64,000 nucleotides of DNA from CAMPKL01 sp963817465. Lineage in GTDB: Bacteria; Acidobacteriota; Terriglobia; Bryobacterales; UBA6623. A program made the translations under genes and the position numbers. The notes under the pieces were generated by a model. That model searched no databases. It saw only the letters and a list, made by a program, of their open reading frames with translations, and was not told the DNA's origin. The number at the start of each line of letters is the position of its first letter. Position 1 is the first letter of the stretch. Of the stretch, positions 49,291-58,692 are shown piece by piece. The DNA is taken from contig CAWFOP010000018.1 in assembly GCA_963817465.1 (NCBI GenBank), positions 248,001-312,000 of the forward strand, written 5' to 3'.

Positions 49291-50844
49291 TCAGCTTGCG
49301 ACGGCTAGAGTCTTGCCTTTGACCAGAGACTCGATGTCCTTTTGGGAGAATTCGGCTTCCTCGAGCACTTGGACGCTGTCGGCGCCGATCTCGGGCGGGG
49401 ACATGTGCACCCCGCCCGGGGTGGCGCTCAGCTTCGGGTAGGCGCCGAGCAGCGGCACCGGTCCTTCCGGACCCTTGACCGGCGCGACGGTTTCGCGCTC
49501 GATCAGGTGCTCGTCGTGCGCTACGTCCGACACGTTGCGCACTTCGGTCACGCAGACCGGCTTGCCCTCGAACAGCTCCATCCACTCGCGCACTTCCTTG
49601 CGCTGGAAGGCGCGCGTGAGCTCGGCCACCACCACCTGCTGGCGGTCGCCGTCGGCGAATTGATCTTCGATCAGATCCGCGCGGTCCAATACCTTGCAAA
49701 GCTCGGCCCAATGCTGCGGATGCAGCGCGCCGACCGCCAGCCAACGGCTGTTGCGAGCCGGGTAGACGTTATAGCAAGCGTATTGGCCGAACAGCGGCTC
49801 CTGGCCGTAGCGAGGCTTGCGCCGCGTGGCGCCGTAGTCGGCCATCGGCAGGGCGAGCAGGCCGATCAAGCCGTCGAACGTCGAGACGTCGACGATCTGG
49901 CCTTGGCCGCTGGATTGCCGCACGTGCAGCGCGATCAGCACGCCGATCACCGCCGGCAGTGCGCCGCCCGCGAACTCGGCGAGTTGGATGCCCGGCACCG
50001 ACGGCATGCCGCTGTCGCCGCCGAGCAACTCGAGCGCCCCCGCCAGAGCCATGTAGTTCAGCTCGCTGGCCGCCCGGCCCGCATAAGCGCCGGTCAGGCC
50101 ATAGCCGCTGATCGCGGCGTAAATCAGCTCGGGATTAGCCTTGGTCAGCGGCTTTCCGCCGATTTCGTTTCGTCCCGGCGAGCCGACCGACTCGATGACC
50201 ACGTCGACCGATTCGGCGAGCTTGAGCACCGCGTCCCGGCCCTTTTTCGACGTTAGATCCAGCGCCAAGCTCTTCTTGCCGCGATTGAGCATGCGGAATT
50301 CCGCGCCTACGCCGTCCATGAGCGGCTCAGCCGAGCGGCCCGGGTCGCCTTCCGGCGGTTCGACCTTGATGACGCGGGCGCCGAAGCTCGCGAAAATCAT
50401 TCCCGCCGCCTGACCGGCGACGCTCGACGCCAATTCGAGCACCGTGACATCTTGCAGCGGCCCTAAGCCGGCGGCGCGCACTGATCGCTTCGGCTTCGGC
50501 GCCTGAGGGGTGTTGATCGCCGCTTGTCGGCCTTTGCGCACGGCCTTGGCCGGAAGCGGCAGGCGCGAAGTCTTTTTCGGAGCCGGTTTTTGGGGGGGCT
50601 TGACCGCCTCGACGGCAGCCGCCGGCTTCGCCGCCTTCTCCTTGGCCGGCTTCGGGGCCTGCTTCGGCTTGGCGGCGGGCTTCTTCGGCGCTTTCGCAGC
50701 GGCCTTCTTCACGGCCTTCTTCGCGCTCTTGGCGCTGGATTCCTTCGTCGCGGCGGCCTTCGAAGCGGCTTTCTTCGCCGGCTGCTTGGGCGCGGCTTTT
50801 TTGGCTGCGGCCGATTTTACCTTCGGCTTGCTCTTCTTCGCCAT
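49291..50844 (-). CDS. Family III CoA-transferase with histone-H1-like N-terminal tail
   Basis: About 517 residues. Residues 1-115 are almost pure Lys/Ala/Pro/Ser (KKAAPKQPAKKAASKAAATK), like bacterial histone-H1 or AlgP-type tails that bind DNA. From about residue 118 (GLGPLQDVTVLELASSVAGQ) the protein is a CaiB/BaiF family III CoA-transferase: GARVIKVEPPEGDPGRSAEP, LNRGKKSLALDL, GYGLTGAYAGRAASE, QLAEFAGGALPAVIGV. The catalytic domain looks complete. The fusion is in one uninterrupted frame. ATG 50844 is taken because the Lys-rich tail starts there; the open frame extends upstream without homology. Confidence 0.8.
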   Translation of the reverse strand: MAKKSKPKVKSAAAKKAAPKQPAKKAASKAAATKESSAKSAKKAVKKAAAKAPKKPAAKPKQAPKPAKEKAAKPAAAVEAVKPPQKPAPKKTSRLPLPAKAVRKGRQAAINTPQAPKPKRSVRAAGLGPLQDVTVLELASSVAGQAAGMIFASFGARVIKVEPPEGDPGRSAEPLMDGVGAEFRMLNRGKKSLALDLTSKKGRDAVLKLAESVDVVIESVGSPGRNEIGGKPLTKANPELIYAAISGYGLTGAYAGRAASELNYMALAGALELLGGDSGMPSVPGIQLAEFAGGALPAVIGVLIALHVRQSSGQGQIVDVSTFDGLIGLLALPMADYGATRRKPRYGQEPLFGQYACYNVYPARNSRWLAVGALHPQHWAELCKVLDRADLIEDQFADGDRQQVVVAELTRAFQRKEVREWMELFEGKPVCVTEVRNVSDVAHDEHLIERETVAPVKGPEGPVPLLGAYPKLSATPGGVHMSPPEIGADSVQVLEEAEFSQKDIESLVKGKTLAVAS

Positions 50845-51132
50845 TTTTTGCTTTTTCACCAGGGCCGCGGCGCGCCCAAGAATACAGCGGGGCGCCCTCC
50901 GACGAAGAGGCCCCTGCCGGCCCCTCGGAGCGCTCCGAATTGAACCACAGCTTAGCGAATTTGTACCTGTTTTGACATGCCCAAACCTAAAAAAATGTCG
51001 CAAGAAGTCCTGTCAAAGGCCCTCAGATCGCAGGACTTACGTGAATAATGCGGAGAAAGCTCCCCCGCCGAGGGTGTCTCGAGACCGACCGGCGTGCATG
51101 CTATGATCGCGTGCAAACCTTCCTAGCCTCGC

Positions 51133-54100
51133 ATGATGACCCGCAGACGCCCCGTTCTCGCCGTTCTCACGCTGCTCGCCTTCTGTGGACTGTTATCGTT
51201 TGCAGCCGCGGCGCCCGAGTCCCTGCCGCTGCTCCGCGATGATGTCTCATGGGCGTCGAACTGGTCCTCGGAGTGGCGGCTGGAGAAGGGCCAAGTCATT
51301 GAAATCTATGTAGGTTTCCAAGACCCGAGCGCCCTGCCGGCCAACGCCCGCGGACAGGTCCGCTGGAGCGGCCCTCGCCTCGGCCGGCGGCGATTGGTCG
51401 AAGAGCCTGCACGCCCTCGACCCGGACGTCTACCTCGTGTATCGCGCGCCTGAGACAGGCGTCTATCGTCTCGATCTGTCAGACGACGCTACCCGCGCTC
51501 CGCTCAAAATCGACTATCACCGTGACGCCGGCCTCGCCCCGCTGTCGACCCCGCCCGCCGGCGGCGTCGCGCCGGGCGCCGCGCGCCTAAAAGTCGAGCT
51601 GCGGCCGCTCGAGTCGGCGCGGCAAGGCGACATCCTGCTCGAGACCGAGCCCAATTCGACGTACGAGCAAGCGGTCGAGATCCCCTTCGAGGCCGGCGAT
51701 CAGGACCAGGTCATCCGCGTCATCGGGTCGGCGGACGAGCTCGAATACTTCGACAACCCCGCCGCCGGCGATTCGCCCGACGACTGGTACAAATTCGTCT
51801 ATCGCGGCGCTAAGGCCAAGATTCTATTGGCCAATCTGCAACTAGCCGAGCCTGTTGTCAGCGCCCGCATCCGCGTCTACAAGCCCGGCGCGCCGACCGC
51901 CGAGGAGTTGGCGCCGCGCGAGCCTCCCAAACGCGAAGATTTCGGCAACGCGAACCCGGTGCCGTACGTGCACCCGCCGGCCGAGGTCATCGACGGCCCC
52001 GAGCCGATCTACACCTACTACGACGGCCGCGACATCAACGAGCGCATCCACCAGCAGGACGACAACTTCCGCTCGTTCGTGACCCGGCGGCTGCACCCGG
52101 GGGGCACGTATTACCTCAGGGTCGAGGCCAATCAGCCGGGGTACGAACTGGAGCTGAGGGTAGTCGACGCGGCGCCCTTCAGCGACCCGCACGACGCTGT
52201 CAAGCGTTCTGTTTACTATCACTTAGCCGAGATTGACGCCTGGCTGATCCACCGCCCGCGTAATATCGCGGTTCACCGCCGCGCGCGCGACGGCTCGAGC
52301 CTGTTCGGCGAGGCGTGCATGAGCTGCCACACCCAGTCCGGCGTCTGGGGCGTCGCGGACGCCTTCCGCAACGGCTACCGCCCCGACGGCGCCGTGCAAA
52401 ATCAGCGCCGCCTCATTAACACGATGTACGAGAGCCTGCGGCCGACGGTGAAGCTCGAGGACGCCGCCGCGAACACCTCGCTCGCGCCCAATGACCTTGG
52501 CGACGCCCCGGCGGGAAGCCGCGTAGCGGGCCGCAACATCGTGCTCCACGAGCGGACGTTCGAGCCCAAGCGGCTGCAATCGCATCAGCAGCGGCGCACC
52601 GCGAATTACGTTCTGCAGACGGCCGATCCCAAGGGCATCAACGCGGCCGGCAAGGGCTCGAACTTCGGGCCGAACGTTGTGTTCAAGTTTGCGGCGGAGA
52701 TCCTCAGTCGCGCTTGGCTTGATACGGGCAACTCCAAGTATTTCATTGGATTGGAGGATAAGGCCCACCGAATTGTTAAAACCAGCGAAGACCAGCTCAA
52801 GGTCGTCGACGACCTCGGCCACCGGATCGAGTTCTTCTACGATTTGTTCCCGAAGCGCGACGAATACTTGTCGACGGTCGCGCGGCTGAGCGACAACGAT
52901 CCGCAGCGGCTCGAGGCGGCGGGAATGTTCTACGACGAGTTCGGGGCCCTGGTCGCGAGGGACGTGAAGCACCTGCTGACGCTGCAACAGGACAGCGGCG
53001 GCTGGGGCTTCGATTTGGGCGTCAAGGACGGCGCTACCTGGAAGCGGCTCGACGAGAAGCCGGACGCAGCACCTACCGCCGTCGCGCTGATTGGTCTGCG
53101 CGCCGCCGGCTACGGCCCCGACGACCTGCCGGTCAAGCGCGCCGTTGATTGGCTGCTGGCCAACCAGTTCGACTACGGCCTGTGGAACGAGGCCGCGCAG
53201 ACCGGCTTCGTGACCAACGCCTACGTGATCCGCGCGCTCAGCCGGCTCTTCCCTGGGGACGCCAAGCCGTTCGAGCGCAGGGACTTCGAGCCGCGGCCGG
53301 GCGAGACCTTCCTCGCCGAGCTTTCGCGCGTGCGGCGGCTTCAGACCACCGCGCGCGCCGACTTCGCCGACCTCATGACCGCCGCGACCGCCAGCGAACA
53401 TCCGCAGATTCGCTACTACGGCTACCTCGGCCTCGGCGGCACGACCGTCCGGCCGCACGGCGCGCCCGAGATGTCGCAGTCCGATGAGACAGCCGCCGTT
53501 CAGGCGCTCATTCGCGGGCTCGGCGACGCGGTCAAGACGTGCCGCGAGGCTGCGTTCTGGTCGCTGCGGCAGTTTCTGCTCAACGACGTCGGCTGGAAGG
53601 AGGCGCTCGAAGCCTACCGCACGGGCGACGCCCGCACGCGGCAGTCCGTGATGCAGGCGCTGGTCACGCGCGCCGACCTCGACGGGCCGGGCGCGAGCGT
53701 CGCTCCCGAGGAGCTGGCTCAGGTTTTGGCCGCCGCGATGAATGACCCGCATCCCGGCGTACGAGCGTATGCCATGAAGGCGGCGTGGCGCTGGTGGGTG
53801 TGGAACCCAGGCGTGCGCGACACGCTCAACGCCGCCTGGGTCGACCGGCTCACGCGGCCCGAGCCCAACGCCGAGGCCGAGACGGCGCTACGCTACTCGA
53901 CCGCTTCGATGCTGATCGTCAACGGCCAGATCGCCAACCAGACCGGCGGCGACAACTCCGACCAGCAGTATCCCGAGCTCGCCGAGCTGTATCGCCTGAT
54001 CGACAAGCGGCGGCATTCGGCGTCGCCCGCCGACGCGCTGCGTCTCGACCGCCGCCTCACCGCCGTGGCGGCGACGCACTTCCAGGAGCGCGGCAGCGAC

Positions 54101-55887
54101 GGCGGCCCGGGGCAGATGGGCTACTCGACCAAGGGCGCCAGCGACGTGCTGGGCGATGCGGTCCTGGCGGTCTACCGGTCGGACGAAGACTCGCCCATCC
54201 CGTCGAAGAACATCCCGTGGAAGAAGATCGCGCTCGAGGGCGCGGCCAACGTCAACCACCCCGAGCTGCAAGCGACGCTGCTCGATCTGCTCCAGACGGG
54301 CGACCTCGACATGGTGGCGGTCGCGTCGCGGGCGCTGTCGAACCCACAGGCGCTGGCGCTGCCCGCGCGCGCCGCGACGCTGCGTCCGCTGCTTGCTAAA
54401 GTCGAAGCGTTTTTGGCGCAGGGCCGACAGGAAGACGCCGAGGCGCTGACAAACTTTCTTTCGCGGGTGAAGTGGAATTTTGACGGCGTCAGCGAGGCCG
54501 AGGAGCGGGCGTTCTATCGCCTGCTCGCGCCAGCCGACGCCGCGCACCCGCGGCCAAGCACATCGACGCGGAAGCCGCGGCTGTGTTGCGCGGCAAGATC
54601 TTGGGCGAGAATCGGACGCTCCAGCGTGAGACGGCTTTCAAGTTGACCGACCAAGGCGACGCGGCCTTTTGGCTGCCTTCCACCGAGTGGATGCTGTCGT
54701 GGGAGAAGGGCGGCTTGCAGGGGCAAACGGCCGTCGAAGGCGCGACCGAAGCCGAGGATCTCGAAGTGGTCGAGCTGACATTCGGGCGCACGACTGAGCA
54801 GATCGTCCCCGACGGGCTCACCAGCAAGAACACGATCCTGTGGTGGCGCGAGGGAGTGCCCGGCGCGAAGCTGACGTTCGCCGTCGACGCGCCCGAGGCC
54901 GGCGCCTTCGAGCTGATCTCGGCGTTCCTCTACGACCGCGACATGGGCATCGTCGAATTTGAGCTCAACGGCGAGTCGATCGGCCAGCGATCGGACTTCT
55001 ACAGCGCGGACCTGAAGGCCAGCGGCCCGACGTCGCTCGGCGTTCACGAGTTCAAGCAGGGGCGCAACCTGCTGACGGTGAAGATGCTCGGGTCGAACCC
55101 GGACGCCGAGCCGAATCACATTTTCGGCATCGACTATGTGAAGCTCGAACCGGACGACGGCAAAGGCTCGCTGTTCACCAAGAACGCGCAGGGCGTCGAC
55201 GTCATCGACCCGATCGTCGAGGCCAAGGACGAAGTCGTGCGCATGTTCACGAGCTGGTTCGACGCCTCGAAGCCCGAGGAGCAGCGTACGCTCGCCATCA
55301 ATCTCGCGAATAAGACGGCGCTGCGACGCAATCCCGAAGTGCGCAAGGCGCTGGCGGACTATGTCGACAAGGAGCCCGTGCCGCAACTCCAGACGCGCAT
55401 CCAAAACATCCTCAACTCCGATGACGAAGTTTACGGCGCGCAACTCGTCAAACTGATCGACGAGCAGAAAGAGACGCTGAAGGGCACGGAGATCCGCAAG
55501 ATCGGGACGTCCGACGACTGGATCAAAGATATTCTGCGCTTCCGCGATTACGTCTTCGCGGAAATGACGAAGATCAATCCCAATGACAACCGCGCTTGTA
55601 TTTCATGCCACGGCGTGCCGGGCCGTGTGCCGACGCTGTATTTGAATCCGCCCGACGCGGCCGGTTATATTCCGCCGGAGGATTTGCTGTCGAATTACCG
55701 CAAGATGCAGCAACGCGTGGATTTGAACGACGTGGAGAAGTCGAAGTTCTTACACAAGCCGCTGAACATTCAAACCGGCGAAGACGATGGCCATCAGGGC
55801 GGCGTACGGTATGAACGGGGCGACGCCGGGTATCAGGTGATCCGGGAGTGGGTGCTGCGCCAGAGCAAGCTGCAGGCAGGCGGCTGA
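51133..55887 (+). CDS. Giant exported di-heme cytochrome-like protein with toroid domain, two frameshifts
   Basis: About 1585 residues when rejoined. A signal peptide (PVLAVLTLLAFCGLLSFAAA) starts it. A PPC-like beta domain (DDWYKFVYRGAKAKI) follows. A CxxCH heme site, CMSCH, is at 52316-52330. An alpha/alpha-toroid resembling squalene-cyclase repeats comes next (LLTLQQDSGGWGFDL, WLLANQFDYGLWNEA), then HEAT-like helices. The C-terminal part has a carbohydrate-binding-like beta domain (LTFAVDAPEAGAFELISAFL) and a second heme site, CISCH, at 55597-55611. Frames shift near 51355-51375 and 54540-54560, single-base each. Likely periplasmic redox or substrate-binding protein; function unknown. A TATGAT box lies at 51102-51107. 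Confidence 0.72.
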
Positions 55888-56134
55888 GCACCCCTGAGTC
55901 ACCTGTCGATGCCCATTTCGGACACGAATAATAAGAGCGGGTTCCGCCACAAACGCCCGCTGCCCCGGTAACGCTTGTTGACGCGCATCGCGTGGCGCCG
56001 GCAAGCCCGCCCCAGGGCCTTAGCGGTCTCGTCCGGCCGCCGTGGGACCACAACCGGGCGGACGTGGTGGGCCGGCTCAAGGCTCGCCCCCTTCTCCCCC
56101 AAGTTGTTTTTGTCTTGAGCCGAGCCCGGCGCGC

Positions 56135-57196
56135 CTACGGATCGGCGCTTCGCGCGCCTGTCCACTCCGGATCGCTCGTCGAAGGCTCGGTCCGCGGAAC
56201 CTGGTTGCGCTCGTGGCGAAACGCCGACAGAGTGTCGTACACCTGCTTTCGCGCACGGCTGATGCCGCCCAGCGGACGATGCTCCGCCAAACAACGCCAG
56301 GGGTTGAACGAGAGGTTGTCCCCGAACAGCCGCCTCTCCGGCGTATCGAAAGCCTGCGCCGGAACCCGTAGCGTCGCCACTTTGCGAAACGGAAAAAGCT
56401 CCTCGCTCCAGGTGATCCCCGGGTCCTCGATCGGCTGCCGCGCGGGATCGACCTGCAACTGGATCGCGAAATCGAACTCCACGTCGTCACGGCTCAGCTT
56501 CTCGACCATCGCTTCCCGCAAGTAATCCTCCGAAGGCCGGCTCGGAATCGGCGTTTTCTTCGAGCTTCGGGGAGTCAGCGAATATTTCACGGCGTGACGC
56601 CCCAACAAGTAAGGCGCGACGCTGAAGTAGCGAATCTCGAGCGGGCTCGTGTGCTTGCGCAAGGAAAACCACAAGTTCCTCGCCACGCGCCAATGCGTCA
56701 GGAAATACCAGAGGAGCTTGATCTTCCCGCCCGTCAGTCCCTTGACCAGGCCGTCAAATTCCGCCACATCCTTGGTCACAAAGCGGCTGGCGCTGATCAA
56801 AATGAAGTCCTGATTTGCGCCCGAGCTCACATCCGGCGCCAGCTTTGGTCCCTTCACGCCCATCAGCTTGATCGCGACGCCGCGGATATCGCCCTTGTTG
56901 TCAGAAGACACCGTCCCGTTCTGGTTCGAAAACCGCACCCACGCCGGAAACGTCCGCGGTGTCGCGAGAATCCCGACGGCAAGATCTTCCGGCAGGCCCT
57001 GCTCGACGCGGAACTCCGCTTGAACGCATCCGTGCATCTTGGGATGCGCGTCGCGCAGTATGCGCTTTTGCTCGTACTCGCGCGTCATCTTCGCGCGAAG
57101 CTCTCGGATTAAGCTGTCGATGTGCGCTTGTTCGCCGGGCGGCGGGTACTCCCTCGCCACTTCGAACTGCGGCTTCGCGCCAGCCGATAGTGTCAT
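56135..57196 (-). CDS. Catalase-like heme protein
   Basis: 353 residues, shorter than classical catalase. Catalase-fold landmarks are present: distal histidine H55 in HPKMHGCVQAEF, PAWVRFSNQNGTVSSDNKGD, the distal asparagine region GANQDFILISASRF, and near the C-terminus FGDNLSFNPWRCLAEHRPLGG with a possible proximal tyrosine in ARKQVYD. This is the catalase-related clade that includes allene-oxide-synthase-like and SrpA-type proteins, some of which act on fatty-acid or organic hydroperoxides. No signal peptide. Divergent from the two unknown proteins and the DyP peroxidase, so it probably belongs to the same peroxide response. Confidence 0.85.
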   Translation of the reverse strand: MTLSAGAKPQFEVAREYPPPGEQAHIDSLIRELRAKMTREYEQKRILRDAHPKMHGCVQAEFRVEQGLPEDLAVGILATPRTFPAWVRFSNQNGTVSSDNKGDIRGVAIKLMGVKGPKLAPDVSSGANQDFILISASRFVTKDVAEFDGLVKGLTGGKIKLLWYFLTHWRVARNLWFSLRKHTSPLEIRYFSVAPYLLGRHAVKYSLTPRSSKKTPIPSRPSEDYLREAMVEKLSRDDVEFDFAIQLQVDPARQPIEDPGITWSEELFPFRKVATLRVPAQAFDTPERRLFGDNLSFNPWRCLAEHRPLGGISRARKQVYDTLSAFRHERNQVPRTEPSTSDPEWTGARSADP

Positions 57197-57281
57197 GGCA
57201 GGGCCTCTAGGCTATCGCCTCGTCCAGCGCTCCGACTATTCTATTGCCGTCGCGCACCAGTGGGCGCTGTTCCAGAAGTTG

Positions 57282-57312
57282 TTGCAAAAATCCAGCCATT
57301 CTGCCTTATACT
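57282..57312 (+). promoter_or_regulatory. Candidate promoter of the DyP operon
   Basis: TTGCAA (57282-57287) and TATACT (57307-57312) with a 19-base spacer. Initiation would fall around 57319, very close to the first in-frame ATG (57322) and 30 bases before ATG 57352. Confidence 0.4.
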
Positions 57313-57351
57313 ACCGCAGAAATGTCGAACATCGCAGGGAAGTCATACGCT

Positions 57352-57996
57352 ATGAACGTGATCACGCCTATGCGGTGGTACACGACCTGGCTTAACAAGC
57401 TGTTCTTTTTCGCCACGGCCTGGGCTCCCCGCCTCACGTTCGGACGCTGGAACTTAGCCAAGGGACTCATTACGCTGTCGTTAATTCACTACGCGCGCTG
57501 GGTCGTCCTGCACCCGCGCCAATTCCCCCACCTGGGCGGCGATCAACCCCGAGAAAGGCTGCGCTACTCCTACATGCTTTTCTTCAGCAACTTCAACGGA
57601 AGTTGGGACCAATATATCGATTCCTTTTCCGCGGCGATTTCCGGCGGACTCGACATGTTCTGGATAAAAACCATCCAGTATCCGAAATCCGTCCCCCTCG
57701 AGCCCTTCCACCGCTACATCACCGCCAACCAAATCTGGACCGACCACTATTACAACGCCTACCCCATCGCATCCTCGAACGACGTCAAGTCCGCCAAAAA
57801 GGTTCGCGACACGCTGCTCCCCTTCATCCAGGACACCCAGAACGACTCGCCGGAAGCTTTCGAGCGCAAGTACAACGCTATGATGCTCGAGCTGCAGAAC
57901 GACATTAGCCTCATGAATCCAACGCCCGTGGTCAGCCTTTCCGCCGCCGCCGTCGCAGAGCGCCTGCGGGCCGAGCGCCCCGCCGCCTCCCGATAG
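57352..57996 (+). CDS. SNF-motif protein A, unknown, membrane-associated
   Basis: 214 residues from ATG 57352, which has AGGGA at 57336-57340 upstream; ATG 57322 would add ten residues and would be nearly leaderless. The N-terminal 50 residues are rather hydrophobic (WLNKLFFFATAWAPRL, LAKGLITLSLIHYARWVV). A core (YMLFFSNFNGSWDQYIDSF, WIKTIQYP, FHRYITANQIWTDHYYNAYP) is shared with the next gene, so the two are paralogs. I know no function. It is the first gene of a three-gene operon ending in a DyP peroxidase and divergent from the catalase-like gene. Confidence 0.7.
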   Translation: MNVITPMRWYTTWLNKLFFFATAWAPRLTFGRWNLAKGLITLSLIHYARWVVLHPRQFPHLGGDQPRERLRYSYMLFFSNFNGSWDQYIDSFSAAISGGLDMFWIKTIQYPKSVPLEPFHRYITANQIWTDHYYNAYPIASSNDVKSAKKVRDTLLPFIQDTQNDSPEAFERKYNAMMLELQNDISLMNPTPVVSLSAAAVAERLRAERPAASR

Positions 57997-58009
57997 GAGA
58001 AACCAAGCC

Positions 58010-58690
58010 ATGGCCAATACCAGCGGCGCCGCCTACGCACTTACATTGCTCTGCCCCATCAAGCAAGGGGACGTGACCGGCGACCAAGAAAGCCACCTGG
58101 TCAACCAATCGCATGCGGCCAACATCCGCCACGTCCTGCAACGGTTCGGCATTGACCACCACAGCCCCATGGCGAAGGCGCCGAACACCTATCTCTGCCG
58201 CTTCTATATCCTCAACGACGTCTTCTATGAAGGCAAACCCGCAATCTACGAGCAACTTCAGTCACAATATCTCGTCTTTTCGTCGAATTTCTACGGCGAG
58301 CGCGACACCTACTTGGCCGGCATGTGGACCGCGATTGAAAGCGATATCCGGGACGTTTGGAGCCACTGCGTCGGCTTCGACAGTGTGCGCGACGCCGCGA
58401 GCTTCATCAACTACATCGATCGTTGTCAGGTGAAGACGACTTTCTTCTTCAACGGCTCGACCGATGAGCCTCTCGCCGACCAGCTCAAGTCGCTCTACCT
58501 CAAGCAAGAGCTGTCGAAGTTCGCCTTTGCGAACCAAGGCAGGACGGCCGCCGAGTTGCAAAAGGCCTTCCAAGCATTCGTCGCGACGACCAAACCCTCG
58601 GTCGTCGAGGGCCCCACTTGGCGCGCCGGCGCCGGAACGCTCGCCGAAGTCACAACCGACCAGAACGCCAGCGCGGCACACGGAGACTAG
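58010..58690 (+). CDS. SNF-motif protein B, unknown, paralog of the preceding gene
   Basis: 226 residues. It begins with a beta-rich segment (AYALTLLCPIKQGD, IRHVLQRFGID) and then carries the same core as protein A: YLVFSSNFYGERDTYLAGM, FINYIDRCQVKTTFFFNGST. The arrangement might be a ferredoxin-like (dimeric alpha+beta barrel) fold, the fold also used by DyP peroxidases, but this is inference. No signal peptide, cysteines few, no heme motif. It starts 13 bases after gene A and its stop is two bases before the DyP start, so co-translation is likely. Confidence 0.7.
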   Translation: MANTSGAAYALTLLCPIKQGDVTGDQESHLVNQSHAANIRHVLQRFGIDHHSPMAKAPNTYLCRFYILNDVFYEGKPAIYEQLQSQYLVFSSNFYGERDTYLAGMWTAIESDIRDVWSHCVGFDSVRDAASFINYIDRCQVKTTFFFNGSTDEPLADQLKSLYLKQELSKFAFANQGRTAAELQKAFQAFVATTKPSVVEGPTWRAGAGTLAEVTTDQNASAAHGD

Positions 58691-58692
58691 AA

